The notes below the pieces were generated by a model. That model was not told where the DNA came from, did not search any database, and saw only the letters and a list, made by a program, of their open reading frames with translations. Positions 32,060 to 43,429 of a stretch of DNA of 64,000 nt are shown here, piece after piece. The stretch's first letter is position 1. Every line of letters starts with the position of its first letter. Source of the DNA: Ceratothoa steindachneri (taxonomy: Eukaryota > Arthropoda > Malacostraca > Isopoda > Cymothoidae). The translations under genes were made by a program, and so were the position numbers. The DNA is taken from contig OZ018323.1 in assembly GCA_963969495.1 (NCBI GenBank), positions 84,537,332 through 84,601,331 on the forward strand. The letters run 5' to 3'.

Positions 32060-34270
32060 ACATAATTATTTTGCATAACAAATGTTATATTTCCAAGAAC
32101 TTCGATTAGTTTCTTCCAAACCCCAAAATAGGGTAAGGTTGTAGAACAAAATGGTAACTAATAATTCATTAAATTTACTTTAAATTGGGGTTTTTTTCCA
32201 AAAACAGCACGAACTTTCCGGATGACTTAATAATTAGGGAGGGGGGTACACTAGTAGTAATTAAGTTTTTCTGGTCCGGACTTTGTATTTATTTCCCCTT
32301 GGGAGAATGTTCTTTCATCAATCTTTGTCACTCGGTTTTAAGTAATCCGTTGATGGGCCTAATTTAGGGTCAATGACAATTCTCCTCATAATCCCTTGCA
32401 GATTACCCTCAGAGGGAGGAGGGAAAAGAAACTTTCGGTGGTACCACAAGCTAGTACCAGTGAAAGTCAAAGTGCCACGAAAGATTAAGGAAATTGTATT
32501 CCAACCTAATTACTCGCCTGTCGCAACCAGGACAAAATGAGGGGAAGTGATGATTCTGCGTTCCCGAGGGAAGGTTGAGTGAGCGCACATGGTCTGATGC
32601 ACACAATCGAAAGCGTGCACATACACACACGCATGCAACTCAAGGGAAAATTCAATCTGCAATATTGGATTGAAAATTTGCAGTTATCCGAGGGGAAAAT
32701 GTATTAATTTTGTGTTTATGTCAGTGAATGTATGTGTAAGAGAATTAAATGAGTGGTGGGAAAAATATGAGGAAAGGATTCCCAGGAGAGGCCAACCGCC
32801 ATCTAAATTTAACAGATGAGAAACCAATGAACTCAATAGTTTTGGTAATCCAACGAAGCAACTATCTCATTTGATAAATCGTGAGGGTTGAAATAGATCA
32901 AAGAAGAAAAGAATAAAGATGTAACAAATTAATCTATCTAACCAAATCCCTTCACGCCCCAACACTAAATATAGTCATTTGGATAAATTGGTACACATTT
33001 GTAAAAAAAGACGCAAAAACTAAAAGATCAAACTAGAACCCCCTCTACAAGGTGAAAAGAACCCCAGGGCCCCATTTGTCCCTTGGATGTATTGGTAGGA
33101 CCATCCGTACCGACTAATGGAATTTAAAAGAGATCGCAATGGTGACAAGTTCATCCGTTTTTCTTTACTTCTCTCTATATTCTCATATTTTTTCTCCTTT
33201 TTATCCATCGCCTCATTCTTCTAGCACTTGTTTTTTTTTATTTTCAGCAATTCAAAAAAAAACATAACTGCCGAAGATATAATCAATATCTTCATTAGGA
33301 TCTTTATTTCTCTGTAATTTCATCAGTTTGTGTCAATGTTTTGGATGCTGTCTTGTTGCCTTCAAATGAATAAGTCAACACTATAACCATATGTCCTGAC
33401 TATTAGCTCCATTATCGTCACTATCGACCCCCACCTCTTATGATTATCACCAATTATCGACACTTTTAGAGTCATGAATCCCCTCCCCCTGCGCCACTAT
33501 CACCTCTACTGTAGACCGCTAATATTACCTTCCTTCTAACCGCCTCCCTTCTATCGCTTACCATAATCTGACGGCATTCAGTTATCTTTGGTCTGGGGCA
33601 AGGGAGAGGGGTCGCACCTTTTCCAATCAATAAGGATGGGCGTAAATTAATGGAATTATCAGCCGCCCGTAGTTGTGAATAATAATTTTCTGTCAATATT
33701 ATTACAATATATTTGTCTTCCTAATAACAATGGAGTTAAGTTACAGAAGATATAATGGGAGTAAAAGTTAAATGATGTTATGGTCAGAACACCGCTATCT
33801 GACTCATTGCTTGGTCGGTCCTCTCTTAGTCTCTACTTGTCTGGCTTTTTCTTTCTCCCTCATACTTGAACGTAGTGACAAACGCAAAAGTAGCTGTACC
33901 TTATGCCTATACTTATATAGGTATTTTAAGATAAAGAACTAAAGATTTAGCATGCAAAATAATTAACCTGGGTAGATGGCAAAAATCGCTGTGGGGTGAA
34001 TATTTATCTGCTAAACACCTTCTTTTCTCCCTCAATTAATTCAACTGACGTCAGTGACCGGCAGCGCACGACAGCTACGGGGCCGTGTTTTTTGGACGGG
34101 GCGGTGGCGAAACCGGATGTCTCCGTTAGACGAACACGGGGAGAAGGCGTGCCAAAGCGCCAAAAATGGTTGGCTCATTTCTCCCCCAGTTCTTGGTTAA
34201 TCTACATAAATATCCGTCATGTTTTCGTAGCAATGACGCCCTCGACTCTATCTCGTGCCACTGACCTTCT
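32060..34270. other. Long AT-rich stretch, no supported gene
   Basis: Scattered open frames under 95 codons (32185-32367 +, 33020-33208 -, 33472-33696 -, 33996-34274 +) have no motifs, repeats or signal that I can defend. Confidence 0.35.
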
Positions 34271-34273
34271 CTG

Positions 34274-34305
34274 AGGCACTCCTCCGGTGAGGAGGTGCCT
34301 TTAAT
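34274..34305 (+). other. GC-rich stem-loop followed by T-rich sequence
   Basis: AGGCACTCCTC, loop CGGT, then GAGGAGGTGCCT. It pairs fully except for one bulged base. It resembles the stem-loop at 47296-47321 in shape and in the shared word GGTGAGG. No gene ends here, so a terminator reading is not supported. Confidence 0.45.
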
Positions 34306-34309
34306 AAGT

Positions 34310-35800
34310 CTCTCCTTCCATTCTTTTCCTTCAAGTAAAAATAACCTCGATAATCACATCAGCTTGCCTTCTGCTCTCTAAAAATGCACCCCGGTTTTGC
34401 AGCATTTATCAAACTTGGCCAGGAATTGATCTACCTAACCTATACTCTTCGCATTGGTGAGACCTATCTCTCCAAACCACGACTAGTATTGGAGATGAAA
34501 ATTGATGGAAATAGAAAGGAAGAACCGACATAAGCAGAAAATTACGAAATATAAAAGGACATTGATGTTATTCGTAATTGGTAAAAATTTGAACAAAAAC
34601 AGAGTTTGTACAGATATATAATGGATATTCTTAGAGGTGCGAACTATATAATTGTAATGGAGTTAGAGTGCTAGCTCTATAACCCACCTTTGGCACACAC
34701 TCAACCATTCAAAACCCACCGGCGTAAAAGTGAAATGTATTTTTTCTGAATATTTTGCAGCTATGTTCATAGATTTGAAGGGCTACAGTTTAGCCAAGTG
34801 AAAAAAACATTTAGATCTGAGCGAGGTTAAGCCACAGGATGGACTCCAGATTCGGGTCGATTAGTAGCGGTTGCCATATGCTTTAGATACCATAGTTGGG
34901 ATCCCGTGTCAAACTGTAGAAATAAAAAACTTCAAATCGAGTGAAGATCAGCGGTAAATCCCGAAATACATAATTTTTAAGATTACTTCTCTAACCATCA
35001 TTTGAAAAGGCAATGAATGAGTCATTTTTAATTTCATTCAACTTATATTTCTGCGAATTTTACATTATTTACTTTAGTTTTTAGGTGTAAGGTGGGTTTT
35101 CCTAAAATTTTGTTAAGGCAAATTAATTTCTTCGGTAAACTGTATAAAATAAAAAGTCACAATCATTCATGATCTTTTCTAAGGTCATACGCAATCGCAG
35201 GGTTACATTTTGTTTCTTTAATTCTCCAATTTTACGTGTGAAGTGATATGTACATACAGAAAAACCTAATTGGTCTATATGAGCATATGAACTAAGAGGT
35301 ACAAACTCTTATGGGAGGCTTTGAAATGTGGTCTTCTGATCAGATGAATTTGTATTAAATGGGTTCGCTTGTGTGGAAGACTTTGGAACATCAAGTAGTA
35401 GTGTTTGTAACATTTAAAAGTACATATTATAACCTTTAAAAAAACTTTCATAATTCCTTGCAATCGAGGAAATATTCCTTTCTCGCAGAATAAAAATAAA
35501 TATCAGACACGGGTACGGGAGGGGGGGCATAATTGGGTCGTCCCTGTGAAAATATAGCGGGTACATATGCCTTCATCGCCTTTTGCGAAACTTACCTTTG
35601 GTTGCCTTGGGAACGAAATTAGGGGTGCCGAAGCAGCTTCCGCCGCAGAGCATATTAGTGCCTCATCACCACTTCATACAGCCACCTTATCGACCTGTAA
35701 AGAAAAGAACACAATGTCAACAATGTTTATCAAGAGCCAATGTCACAGTTAGGATCAAAATAAACTTTTCGAAGAGGAAAGGAATGGTCATTATTTTGTG
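34310..35800. other. AT-rich stretch, no supported gene
   Basis: Two overlapping plus frames at 35567-35801 contain QCQQC and Pro-rich text but not enough for a zinc-knuckle call. Otherwise nothing. Confidence 0.35.
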
Positions 35801-35821
35801 ACAAGATATAGCCAATAGGAT

Positions 35822-35872
35822 TGACGATCAAATTTGATTTCAGATCAAATTTGATTGGTGATCAAATTGTAA
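35822..35872. repeat. Tandem palindromic words around GATCAAATTTGATT
   Basis: GATCAAATTTGAT, AGATCAAATTTGATT and GATCAAATT occur in a row within 50 bases. Each is itself a palindrome, so the segment can fold in several registers. Confidence 0.65.
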
Positions 35873-35879
35873 AGCGAGT

Positions 35880-37960
35880 ACAAGAATACTAAGGGCATCG
35901 CACGACTCCTGTGAGACCCCGTAGAAGAAAATCAGGAGAAAACAATTATGGCGAAGGGCGGTAGGAAAGCTGAGCTAAATCTTCAGATGTGACTTGCCTC
36001 TATGCTTAAAACGCAAGGTATTTAATCTCCCCCAATTACAGTTTTTAACCTTTGGAAGCACACAAAAATAATCCCGAAACTAAATAAAATTCGGTGGAAC
36101 AAGTAATTATAAACATTCCCGTGGGACGTTAAAAGAAATGGATAAATACATAAAAAGGGATAACAGATAGAGTAAAAGAACGAAAGTTCTAAACGGGAGG
36201 TGGGCAGGAGACAACGCTAGATGAAACGACAAAAGAAATCGTAAACCGGACACTTTTGTACATAAAGATACCCAGAAGACGACATCGCCGAAAATGTGGG
36301 GAGTATATGCCCTTAAAGGAAGGAGCAACGTGAAAGACGTGCCCATGAGGAGATTCAATGAGATGCGTACCCTCCTACCCCAAGTGCTTCCCGTTATTCC
36401 CCTCTTTAGGATACACATGCGCTGTAGTTATGGATCAATATACAAATTTACGAGTCCATTAATCTTACCACATTCTTGATCAACTTAATAATAACATTTA
36501 GAATTCTAAAGGTCCTGAAACACCTACATTTGGAGAAATTATGAATATCGCCTAGAATATCGAGTTCTAAGGATGAAGTAGATATAGATCCTTCAATATG
36601 ATGAAAATCCTAAACAGGGCTACTGATAAACGATACACTAACGGGAAAAGATCCCTCGTATGAAATGGAAAAACAAATTTCCGGATACATATATGTAAAT
36701 CTAGACAAAATATATGACGGAGCCATAACCGGCGCAGGTCTGAACATTGACATTGCAAACAAAGGCTTCACAACTAAATATAGATATACTCAGTCGATTA
36801 GTGCTATATACTTTTGATGCACCCTGTTTTGAAGGTGCGATAACTGTTTGCTAATGTATTTGTTATGGAAATTGTTGTATCGGCAGAGTTCGCCGATGAG
36901 ATCAGTATCCTCATTAGTGCTTAATCGTCTGGCAAACATAGAGAAGGAAGCATCCCAGTGAAATCTGAAGCCGGGTGTGGTTATATACCTTATTAAGGTG
37001 TTTCCTTTGTCTGATTTAGCCAATTTTCTCGCACAAAACCAAACTGTGTATCAAATTTACCTCTTATTTCTAATTATGTAAGATTCAAATTAATTCTAGA
37101 TGTATTAGTTGAGGAATTGACCTCGGGGTCTATCTAAGCTGATAAACCCTGTGGGAGAACATAATGATATTTGACCGCTGACTGCCCATTTATCTCTGAC
37201 CAAGGTGCATCACAGGAGGGCGAAGCATTCTAATATTTCTAAAGGAAGAAGAAGGATATCGCTGTACCGATAACCCCATCCTCCTCAAAGCCTATAAAGC
37301 ATAGATTCAAGTTTGTAGTGTTTTAGTACATCGTGCTTTAGTTGTCAGTTTTCTTGTTTTAAAATTCGTTGTACCACTAGTAGCTACAAGGGTTGATCAC
37401 TTGGCCCAAAGAGTACTCATCCATTATTTTCTTTGGTTTTTCCTTATTAATCTTTTTCTTCTCTCTTAATTTCTTGTCAGGGAAATGGAGATTCACCCGT
37501 TGTATTACATTTCTTCTCTTCTTTCCCGCAAGTCTCCGCGGACTTGACAAAGAAACAACAGAGATCAGTTGGGACAAAGGAACACAAGTAAGAGAGTCAT
37601 ATATTTATGGGTCTCTAACGGAGTGCGCTAGTGTATATCAAGAGCAAGGGTCTTAAAAAGTTGAGGGTTTGGGATGGTAATTCCACAAAAGGGTTACGGA
37701 AAAGATGGCGAGGACACCAGGAACACATTAACGGCTCCCCTTCAACTGAGAACCAACAACGTATGTATATTTATTGGCGCGTGTACCTGTCTGTGCGTAT
37801 GTGTTTTATATAAATTTAAGACTACAAATGAGCCTTATCTAGCAAATGACACTGACAAACGCAACCTTTTGGTTCATACAGTTTATATGAGGTTACGTTT
37901 AACAAGTTTAACCTTGCCATTAATATATCTTCGGCATTAGATTCACCAAGATCGAGCCTA
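35880..37960. other. Long AT-rich stretch, no supported gene
   Basis: The minus frame 36790-37023 (MFARRLSTNEDTDLIGEL and ISKQLSHLQNRVHQKYI) looks protein-like and might be a retroelement or host exon remnant; I do not recognise it. The minus frame 36107-36418 is Leu-rich but has no clear topology. No RNA genes seen. Confidence 0.3.
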
Positions 37961-37963
37961 GTA

Positions 37964-37966
<3 letters not shown>

Positions 37967-38050
<84 letters not shown>
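37967..38050. repeat. (TA)n microsatellite
   Basis: About 42 TA units, left of SINE-like copy 1. Confidence 0.95.
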
Positions 38051-38058
<8 letters not shown>

Positions 38059-38094
38059 TGTATATCTCTCATGAGCGCCAGAGAATGATGAAAT

Positions 38095-38272
38095 AAATGC
38101 AAATCACTTTCTCCTTTGTCCTTTAAATTCACAATTAATTCTTTCTCTTTCTCAATCTCGATCGACCATGCGAAGCATGCCTTACAAGCTTGTCTATTTA
38201 GAAGAGGTTTGTCTTCCGCGTAGTCAAGTGGTCTAAGGGGCGGTTTAATTGAGATCAAAGCGGTTGCCCGAC
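38095..38272 (+). mobile_element. tRNA-related SINE-like repeat, copy 1
   Basis: It shares with 39950-40165 the blocks ATCGACC.TG, CTTACAAGCTTGT, TCTTC.GCGTAG.CAAGTGG and TTTAATTGAGATCAAA.CGG. GTAGTCAAGTGGTCTAAGGG resembles the internal A box / D-arm of type II (Leu or Ser) tRNAs. This copy ends before a B box can be seen. Two copies 1.9 kb apart with a tRNA-like core suggest a short interspersed repeat transcribed by RNA polymerase III, but the layout (shared sequence upstream of the A box) is unusual for a SINE. Confidence 0.5.
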
Positions 38273-38274
38273 CA

Positions 38275-38845
38275 AATAAATTCGTACTTGGATTTCTATA
38301 AACAACTTGAAAATATAACTTTATTTCGGAATTTAAGGTCCTCGATTGATCCTAAGGCTGATCTGGATCCCTGAGCATAATCTCTCTTGTTTTATAGAAG
38401 GTGAGCGCGACCATGGGAGAGAGAGATAGGAAGAGAGAGAGAGGGAGCGAGGTCGTGTGAACCTAACACAGACTCTCGAGGGGAATTGAAAAAAAACAAC
38501 AATAAATACTGGTTATAGGGCTTGTGCTGACGGATTTTTAAGGGGAGATGAATGAAGCTCACATAGTCGTTAGGCGATGCCTAAGTCTAAGACATAACGT
38601 GTATATGAATGTTACAACTTTTGTGTAGATGATCACTACAAAGAACACCCAACCTTCTGATTTAGCAAATGTAGTAACATTTGTGTGGTACATCCAAAAT
38701 ATAGAATTATGTAATAAGTTGAAAATAGCAATAATTAAGAACACTCGAATCAAAACAATGATATAATTCGAAAGAAATTAATCACCAAGGTAAAAATACA
38801 ATAATGAAGATTCAGTGGCATGGGAAATAGAATAATAAAAGTATA
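38275..38845. other. Spacer with (GA)-rich patch
   Basis: Purine-rich GAGAGAGAGA near 38418-38455; the rest is AT-rich without signals. Confidence 0.4.
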
Positions 38846-38847
38846 AT

Positions 38848-39222
38848 GTAAGATGTACAATAATTCCTGGTTAAAATGATACATGAGTACAAATGACATT
38901 AGTTATTGTGAACAAAATGCTAATTTAATACATCAAATATCATTAAAGTAAAATGATGATTAAAAATATTTATAGAGAATATTTTGATCAAATTAGTATA
39001 GAGTGCGTAATAATAATTGAGTCGTATTTACATACATGATAACACTAATTCGTTGGTTAAAATAATACATTAGTATAAATCATATTAGTCCTTGTGAATT
39101 AAATATCAATTCGATAGATCAAGCATTATTAAAGTAGATTGGTGATTAAAATACTTATACAGAATATCGAAGTCAAATTTGTACAAGGTGAATGATAATA
39201 ATTAAGTCCGCATTTACACGAT
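38848..39222. repeat. Tandem duplication, two units of about 188 bp
   Basis: Unit 1 starts ATGTAAGATGTACAATAATT and unit 2 starts ATGATAACACTAATTCGTTG at about 39037. Downstream they stay aligned: GGTTAAAATGATACAT / GGTTAAAATAATACAT, ATCATTAAAGTAAAATGATG / GCATTATTAAAGTAGATTGG and GTAATAATAATTGAGTC / ATGATAATAATTAAGTC. They are clearly diverged. AT-rich, non-coding. Possibly a small satellite. Confidence 0.75.
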
Positions 39223-39624
39223 AAAGCCCATACAAATGATACACCCGGAAATTTCAAGCGATAAACTTTGAAAGTCGGTGGTAAGGAGGTAATTTTTGTC
39301 CAGTTGTATATCACATCAACGTGTGTGTCATTACAGTTGTGAACGTACATAGAAGGAACAAAAATGGGGATTGAATGTACATATTTTCTCTAAATAATAC
39401 AATGAGAGAGTAAACGTAAATACAATGAATTTGAAAAATAATTAGTTAATTTAAGTAAATAATATGATGAACGAAATAGTCTAGCAAACTTACAAATCTT
39501 GAGTAAAGTGGACTGAAAACTATACGCGTTGCATAGCTTGTGCATTTGCCAGTTTACTAAGCTAGCCTATTCCTTAGATGAGGAGCATTTCACTTTAGCA
39601 TTATGCGAATGCTAATGAGTATCG

Positions 39625-39740
39625 ATGGCGAGTTTCCATAGCACTATGTGAGATGAATAAATTGATGGCATGTTGCCATATCACTATGTGAGTGTGAGTA
39701 AATAAATTATGTGAGTGAGTGAATAAATTATAATGTGAGT
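39625..39740. repeat. Short tandem repeat with CACTATGTGAG
   Basis: CCATAGCACTATGTGAGATG is repeated as CCATATCACTATGTGAGTGT, then shorter GTGAGTGAGTGAATAAATTA words follow. About three partial units. Confidence 0.6.
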
Positions 39741-39949
39741 TTGAGCGTACAGATAATTCAACGATCTAGCAAATCGGTTAGAGAGGGGTTTTGCGGCCAT
39801 ATCTGCGGCTTAGGTTGAATTGTCGAGTTTGCGTCACTTACTAGAGAGTGGTGCGATTAAGGGTTGGAGAGTTACGGGTCGCTGACGTCGAACATCCCGT
39901 TGAGTCGACGGGAGGCGATTTATACATTGTATATTCGCCGCGTGTTTAC

Positions 39950-40160
39950 CTCAATTCTCCATTGTTCTTTGAATTCCCTATTAAATTTCTCTCTCTTTCA
40001 TAGTCCCAAATCGACCTTGTGATTCGTAGCTTAAAAGCTTGTTTATTCGGAAGATTTTTTGATCTTCTGCGTAGCCAAGTGGCCTAGGAGATGATTTAAT
40101 TGAGATCAAAACGGATGCTCGCTGCCTCAGTGTGCATGGTTCGAATTCCACCCCTGTACG

Positions 40161-40165
<5 letters not shown>
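39950..40165 (+). mobile_element. tRNA-related SINE-like repeat, copy 2, with TC/TA tail
   Basis: Related to 38095-38272. Here both promoter boxes are visible: GTAGCCAAGTGGCCTAGG at about 40070 (A box) and GGTTCGAATTCC at about 40138 (B box), 65-70 bases apart, as in tRNA genes with a long variable arm. It is followed by a (TC)n(TA)n tail. The cloverleaf is not intact (no good acceptor stem), so it is a tRNA-derived repeat rather than a tRNA gene. Confidence 0.6.

Positions 40166-40250
<85 letters not shown>
40165..40250. repeat. (TC)n-(TA)n compound microsatellite
   Basis: About 15 TC units then about 28 TA units. It forms the tail of SINE-like copy 2 and the left flank of the 801-bp inverted-repeat element. 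Confidence 0.95.
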
Positions 40251-40253
<3 letters not shown>

Positions 40254-41051
40254 CGCGTTAGGTGGAAGAAGGGTCGAAGCCAGCCACATTTTCAAAAATT
40301 TTCAGGAGAGACTTCGAAAGTTTGTATATTATACATCTTGCAGTTAACTGATATAATCCAAAGTTTTATCGGTTACGTCTTTTTCAACATTTTCTTGTTT
40401 GTCTTTTTTAGTTCCCATTTGTTCTAACAAATTTGTATAATATTTCGCTGCGTCTGTTGGCATTAATTTTGTAAGTTCTTGGATATCAATTTTCTTTTCC
40501 TTTGTTATTGGGAGCATCTTAGAATACTTTGGAGGCAGTGGCTCACGAGCTAAATTGAACAAATTGCAGCTGTAAGAATTTCTTCCTCTTTGCAGCCTGA
40601 CAGGATGACTATTACTGTTTGGGCTTGTTTGAAGTCTAGAGGAAATCACGTACTCATCTTATTTTTGATGATCCAAAACAAATTTTCTTGCATCAATAAA
40701 TTTAATTGCGTTTAATTTCCTTTTGAGAATGCGCTCTTGTAAAACGTCAAAATCAAAAAAATTGCTTTGTTCAAGTTCTACAACTTTAAAGCGCTGAGAA
40801 ACAGACGTAGTTATTGCTTTTAAATAATCTTTCTTTGTATAAATAATATCATTGTACTGTTTTTTTAATATTTTGTTCAATTTGTCCGAACTGACCATCA
40901 CAAGGCATTGTTGAAATTTAGATATTAATTAGTTCGAATTAGACTCTGATATTTAGTATAACGATAAACTAAGTTATAAGGATAACTTTATCCGTGAAAA
41001 ACGCCATTTTCAAATTTTGTGACTTAGGCCTTTCTTCCACCTAACGCGTCA
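40251..41051 (-). mobile_element. Unclassified 801-bp element with perfect 20-bp terminal inverted repeats
   Basis: The left end TGACGCGTTAGGTGGAAGAA (40251-40270) is exactly the reverse complement of the right end at 41032-41051. The match continues imperfectly inward (AAATTTTGTGAC-like blocks). It is flanked by TATATAT on the left and ATATATAT on the right, so a TA-type duplication is likely but its length cannot be read inside a microsatellite. One long minus-strand frame occupies most of the interior. I cannot assign a known superfamily from the ends. Confidence 0.8.
40344..40901 (-). pseudogene. Protein of the 801-bp element, one in-frame stop, function unknown
   Basis: From 40901 the frame starts MMVSSDKLNKILKKQYND, passes FFDFDVLQERILKRKLNAIK and KFVLDHQK, meets a TAA at 40659-40661, and continues without frameshift as DEYVISSRLQTSPNSN, NLAREPLPPKYSKMLPITK and LTKLMPTDAAKYYTNLLEQM to a stop at 40344. 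Total about 185 codons. The C-terminal pattern (Pro-rich lead, PLPI-K-K-DI-L, then YY.NLL) recalls tails of uncharacterised transposon proteins in insects and cnidarians. It has no DDE or helix-turn-helix motif that I can see. It probably comes from a non-autonomous or internally deleted transposon. Confidence 0.55.
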
Positions 41052-41063
41052 TATATATATTTA

Positions 41064-41790
41064 AGCCAACATTTTAGAATTTATCATGTTACATAATGGG
41101 TATTTTTCCAATATGTTTGAATCAATTATTTTACTAAATAGTGTGTAATTAATAAAATGGTATTTTTTCACAAAAACAGAATTCAACCAATATTTCTTGT
41201 TTCAGCATAAATTTATAACTTATGTGCATTCAATATTGTTTAACTATGACTAAAAGTAAAGAATTTACAGAAGCACAGATAGCGCTTAGGTAACTTATTC
41301 ATAGTCAGTTATTATCATAAGTTGAAAGCGCTAAATAAAAAAATGTTCAAGATATGTTATCCACAACACTATAAAACGATATTAAGATATAAAGAGGTTT
41401 GTATCAAGGAAGAGAAGTGGTAGTAAAGGTCATGTAACACGTGGAAAAGACATATATCATTCGGGCTTCACTACATAATCTCAGAAAAACATCTGAATTT
41501 CCCGTGGAATTCAATGCAGCGTCAATTTCAAAAATATCAACCAGAACAGTTGGAAGGAGAGTTAAAGATCAAGAGTTAAAAGGATGCAAAGCGAGAAAGA
41601 AGTCATTGCTATCTAATGTCAACAGGAAAAAAAGCGTCTTCAGTGAGCCAAAGATCACGAAAATTGGACACATGAACAATGTTCTAAAGTTATCTGGTCA
41701 AAAGAAAGTATGTAATAAAAACTTGTAAAGTTGCTTGACGTGTAATTTATGTAGTTTCATTTGAATATTTAATGCATATTCGTTACGAAT
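41064..41790 (+). pseudogene. Tc1-like element copy 1 (truncated)
   Basis: Nucleotide similarity to 49965-50720 is visible throughout: both have TTATCAT.ATAATG, AATATGTTTGAAT and TTAATAAAATGGT in the 5' region. The coding part starts MTKSKEFTEAQIALR near 41250, followed by STRTVGRRVKDQELKGCKAR, KSLLSNVNRKKSVFSEPK and GHMNNVLKLSG. These are the helix-turn-helix end and the linker before the catalytic domain of a Tc1 transposase. Similarity stops near 41790, where the LINE remnant begins. Broken by stops and frameshifts. Confidence 0.7.
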
Positions 41791-41869
41791 AGTCTTAGGG
41801 AATATCCGTCTCAAGTGAAAAAAGGATTTTTATGGCTGAATCATGAATATGCACAATCAAAAGCCATCA

Positions 41870-42240
41870 GTCTACAGTTTGTGGAGACTTTAAAGCAAAG
41901 ATTGTGGAGAGAAGACACGACGACAACCAAGCAACAGGTCACTCTATAACACCCTATGCAAATGAACAAAAACATTAGTATATATTGCAGATATAAAAAA
42001 ACCTTTATATTATGGATTCTTTCTTCCAAAGAAGACAAAAAAGAAGAAAGACTTCACTGGAACCGACTGAAACAAAAAAATAAAATTACTTGCATTATAT
42101 TTTCCAACATATTTTCTCAACCAGGAAAATCTATGTTGCCCTATCTTTCAATATGGTGATCATACACTAGATAGAAGATTAAAACAGATCTCAATTCAAA
42201 GATTACCATACTTTTAAATATTGTGAGCACAGACTATTCA
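41870..42240 (+). pseudogene. LINE endonuclease remnant
   Basis: One plus frame holds GDFKAKIVERRHDDNQATGH, then LYIMDSFFQRRQKRR, HIFSTRKI and FNMVIIHxIE. Compared with LINE AP endonucleases: GDFNAKIG, N.L.I..TFF..., YI....I and FN..SDHR. SDH is degraded to VIIH. Five stops lie in the frame. Together with the RT signal at 43160 at the expected distance, it is best read as one decayed LINE. Confidence 0.6.
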
Positions 42241-42244
42241 GATG

Positions 42245-43155
42245 AAAATAGATCTAAAATAAGAGATAACGAAACTCATTTAAATAAGAACATAAAATAT
42301 AGAAAATTTCGACAACCGAACAAATTTAATGTCTTCCAATTCCCAGGCGCAAACAAGTTTAACGAATTTATTGGTCATTTAATTTAATTCTTAATAGCAA
42401 CGCCAACAAATATAACAAAAACAACTTCAGAATCGGCAAAGCTAAAGACAGTTATAGCAAAGTAAATTATTTTAACAGTAAAATAAGTGAGGATAAGAAA
42501 ATTATTTTAGATAAGAGATTAAAAATTGAACAAAGCTAAAATAAATTACTATGGTTTTATTCAATGAGCCTCACTTATTTATCTTTTCTTTTATTTTTGT
42601 GAGGACCTACAGTTTAAAATGGGATCCGAACAATGAGTATATACAGGATATGGCAGCCGCTGCGAAGGCTACTCGAAAATTAACTCCTTCCGGCGACTAA
42701 CCACAGCCGATGTGGCGTAACTTTGCTAAAATCGCAAGCAGTTCCAATCGTCTATGAAGTAGTCCGTGCAACGAAGTGAGAGTAGCACAAAAAGCTAAAA
42801 TATACTAAGCTCAAAATGGTAATACGAAAACGATTTAGAAAAGACAGAATATAAAAAGCAAAGATTAATGAAAATTTCATCAAATTCATTAAATAACTAA
42901 AATCAAAGTATACTTAACAATCTGTAAACTACAAATAACAACACAAAAAGGAAAAACAGTGAAATAAAATCAAGAGAAAATTACATTTTAGAACAGTCGA
43001 GAAGATTTCTCAAAAATTTCATGAATCAAACGGATATCACTACAAATACCATCCATGACCTATAAGAACTACCAAAGTTTTTTGTGAAGATGATATAAAA
43101 AACAACAAAAAAAATCAAGCTTGGGGGAAAACATATTGATAAACACAATGTATTC
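42245..43155. other. AT-rich linker between endonuclease and RT remnants
   Basis: Its length agrees with the middle of a LINE ORF2 but I see no conserved block. A GC-richer patch at 42640-42780 is unassigned. Confidence 0.35.
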
Positions 43156-43159
43156 TTAC

Positions 43160-43415
43160 CGAGCGATTGTTGGACTATTCCCATCGTGTCCTTAATGAAA
43201 AAAATAGCTTCGATGTATCAAAAACTAAATATTAATAAATTTAACTACCATAAACTGACATTTAACATTGTCGCATTCAGTAAAAAGGAGTTACGCGCGG
43301 CAAATATGGTTGACTTCGTCCAGTAAATTATTCAAGCATACGATTCTGAATTAAATTTTTCTAAAATAGTATTTGATACAGTACCACATAAAAGAGATTG
43401 AAGCTCAGTTGACAG
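43160..43415 (+). pseudogene. LINE reverse transcriptase remnant (fingers to motif A)
   Basis: A single frame of about 85 codons with one stop reads WTIPIVSLMKKIASMYQKLN, YHKLTFNIVAFSKKE, NMVDFVQxIIQAYDSELNF and FSKIVFDTVPHKRD. This matches YRPISI...KIFEKI, QFGFRK..ST, the helix before motif A, and the motif A signature FSKAFDTVPHK. The catalytic Asp of motif A is kept; motifs B and C were not found downstream. It probably belongs with the endonuclease remnant at 41870. Confidence 0.65.
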
Positions 43416-43429
43416 AAGGGAAAAAAAGA

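Noticed and set aside
34274..34305. Intrinsic transcription terminator
   Set aside because: No bacterial-type genes here; the stem-loop is not placed after any coding region.
35567..35801. Two overlapping plus frames with QCQQC as a gag fragment
   Set aside because: A single Cys pair without His/Cys partners; insufficient for a zinc-knuckle call.
36790..37023. 77-codon minus-strand frame as a retroelement or host exon
   Set aside because: Protein-like composition but no motif I can match; left as unassigned.
40068..40160. Functional tRNA with long variable arm
   Set aside because: A and B boxes are present but acceptor and anticodon stems do not form; a tRNA-derived repeat is more likely.
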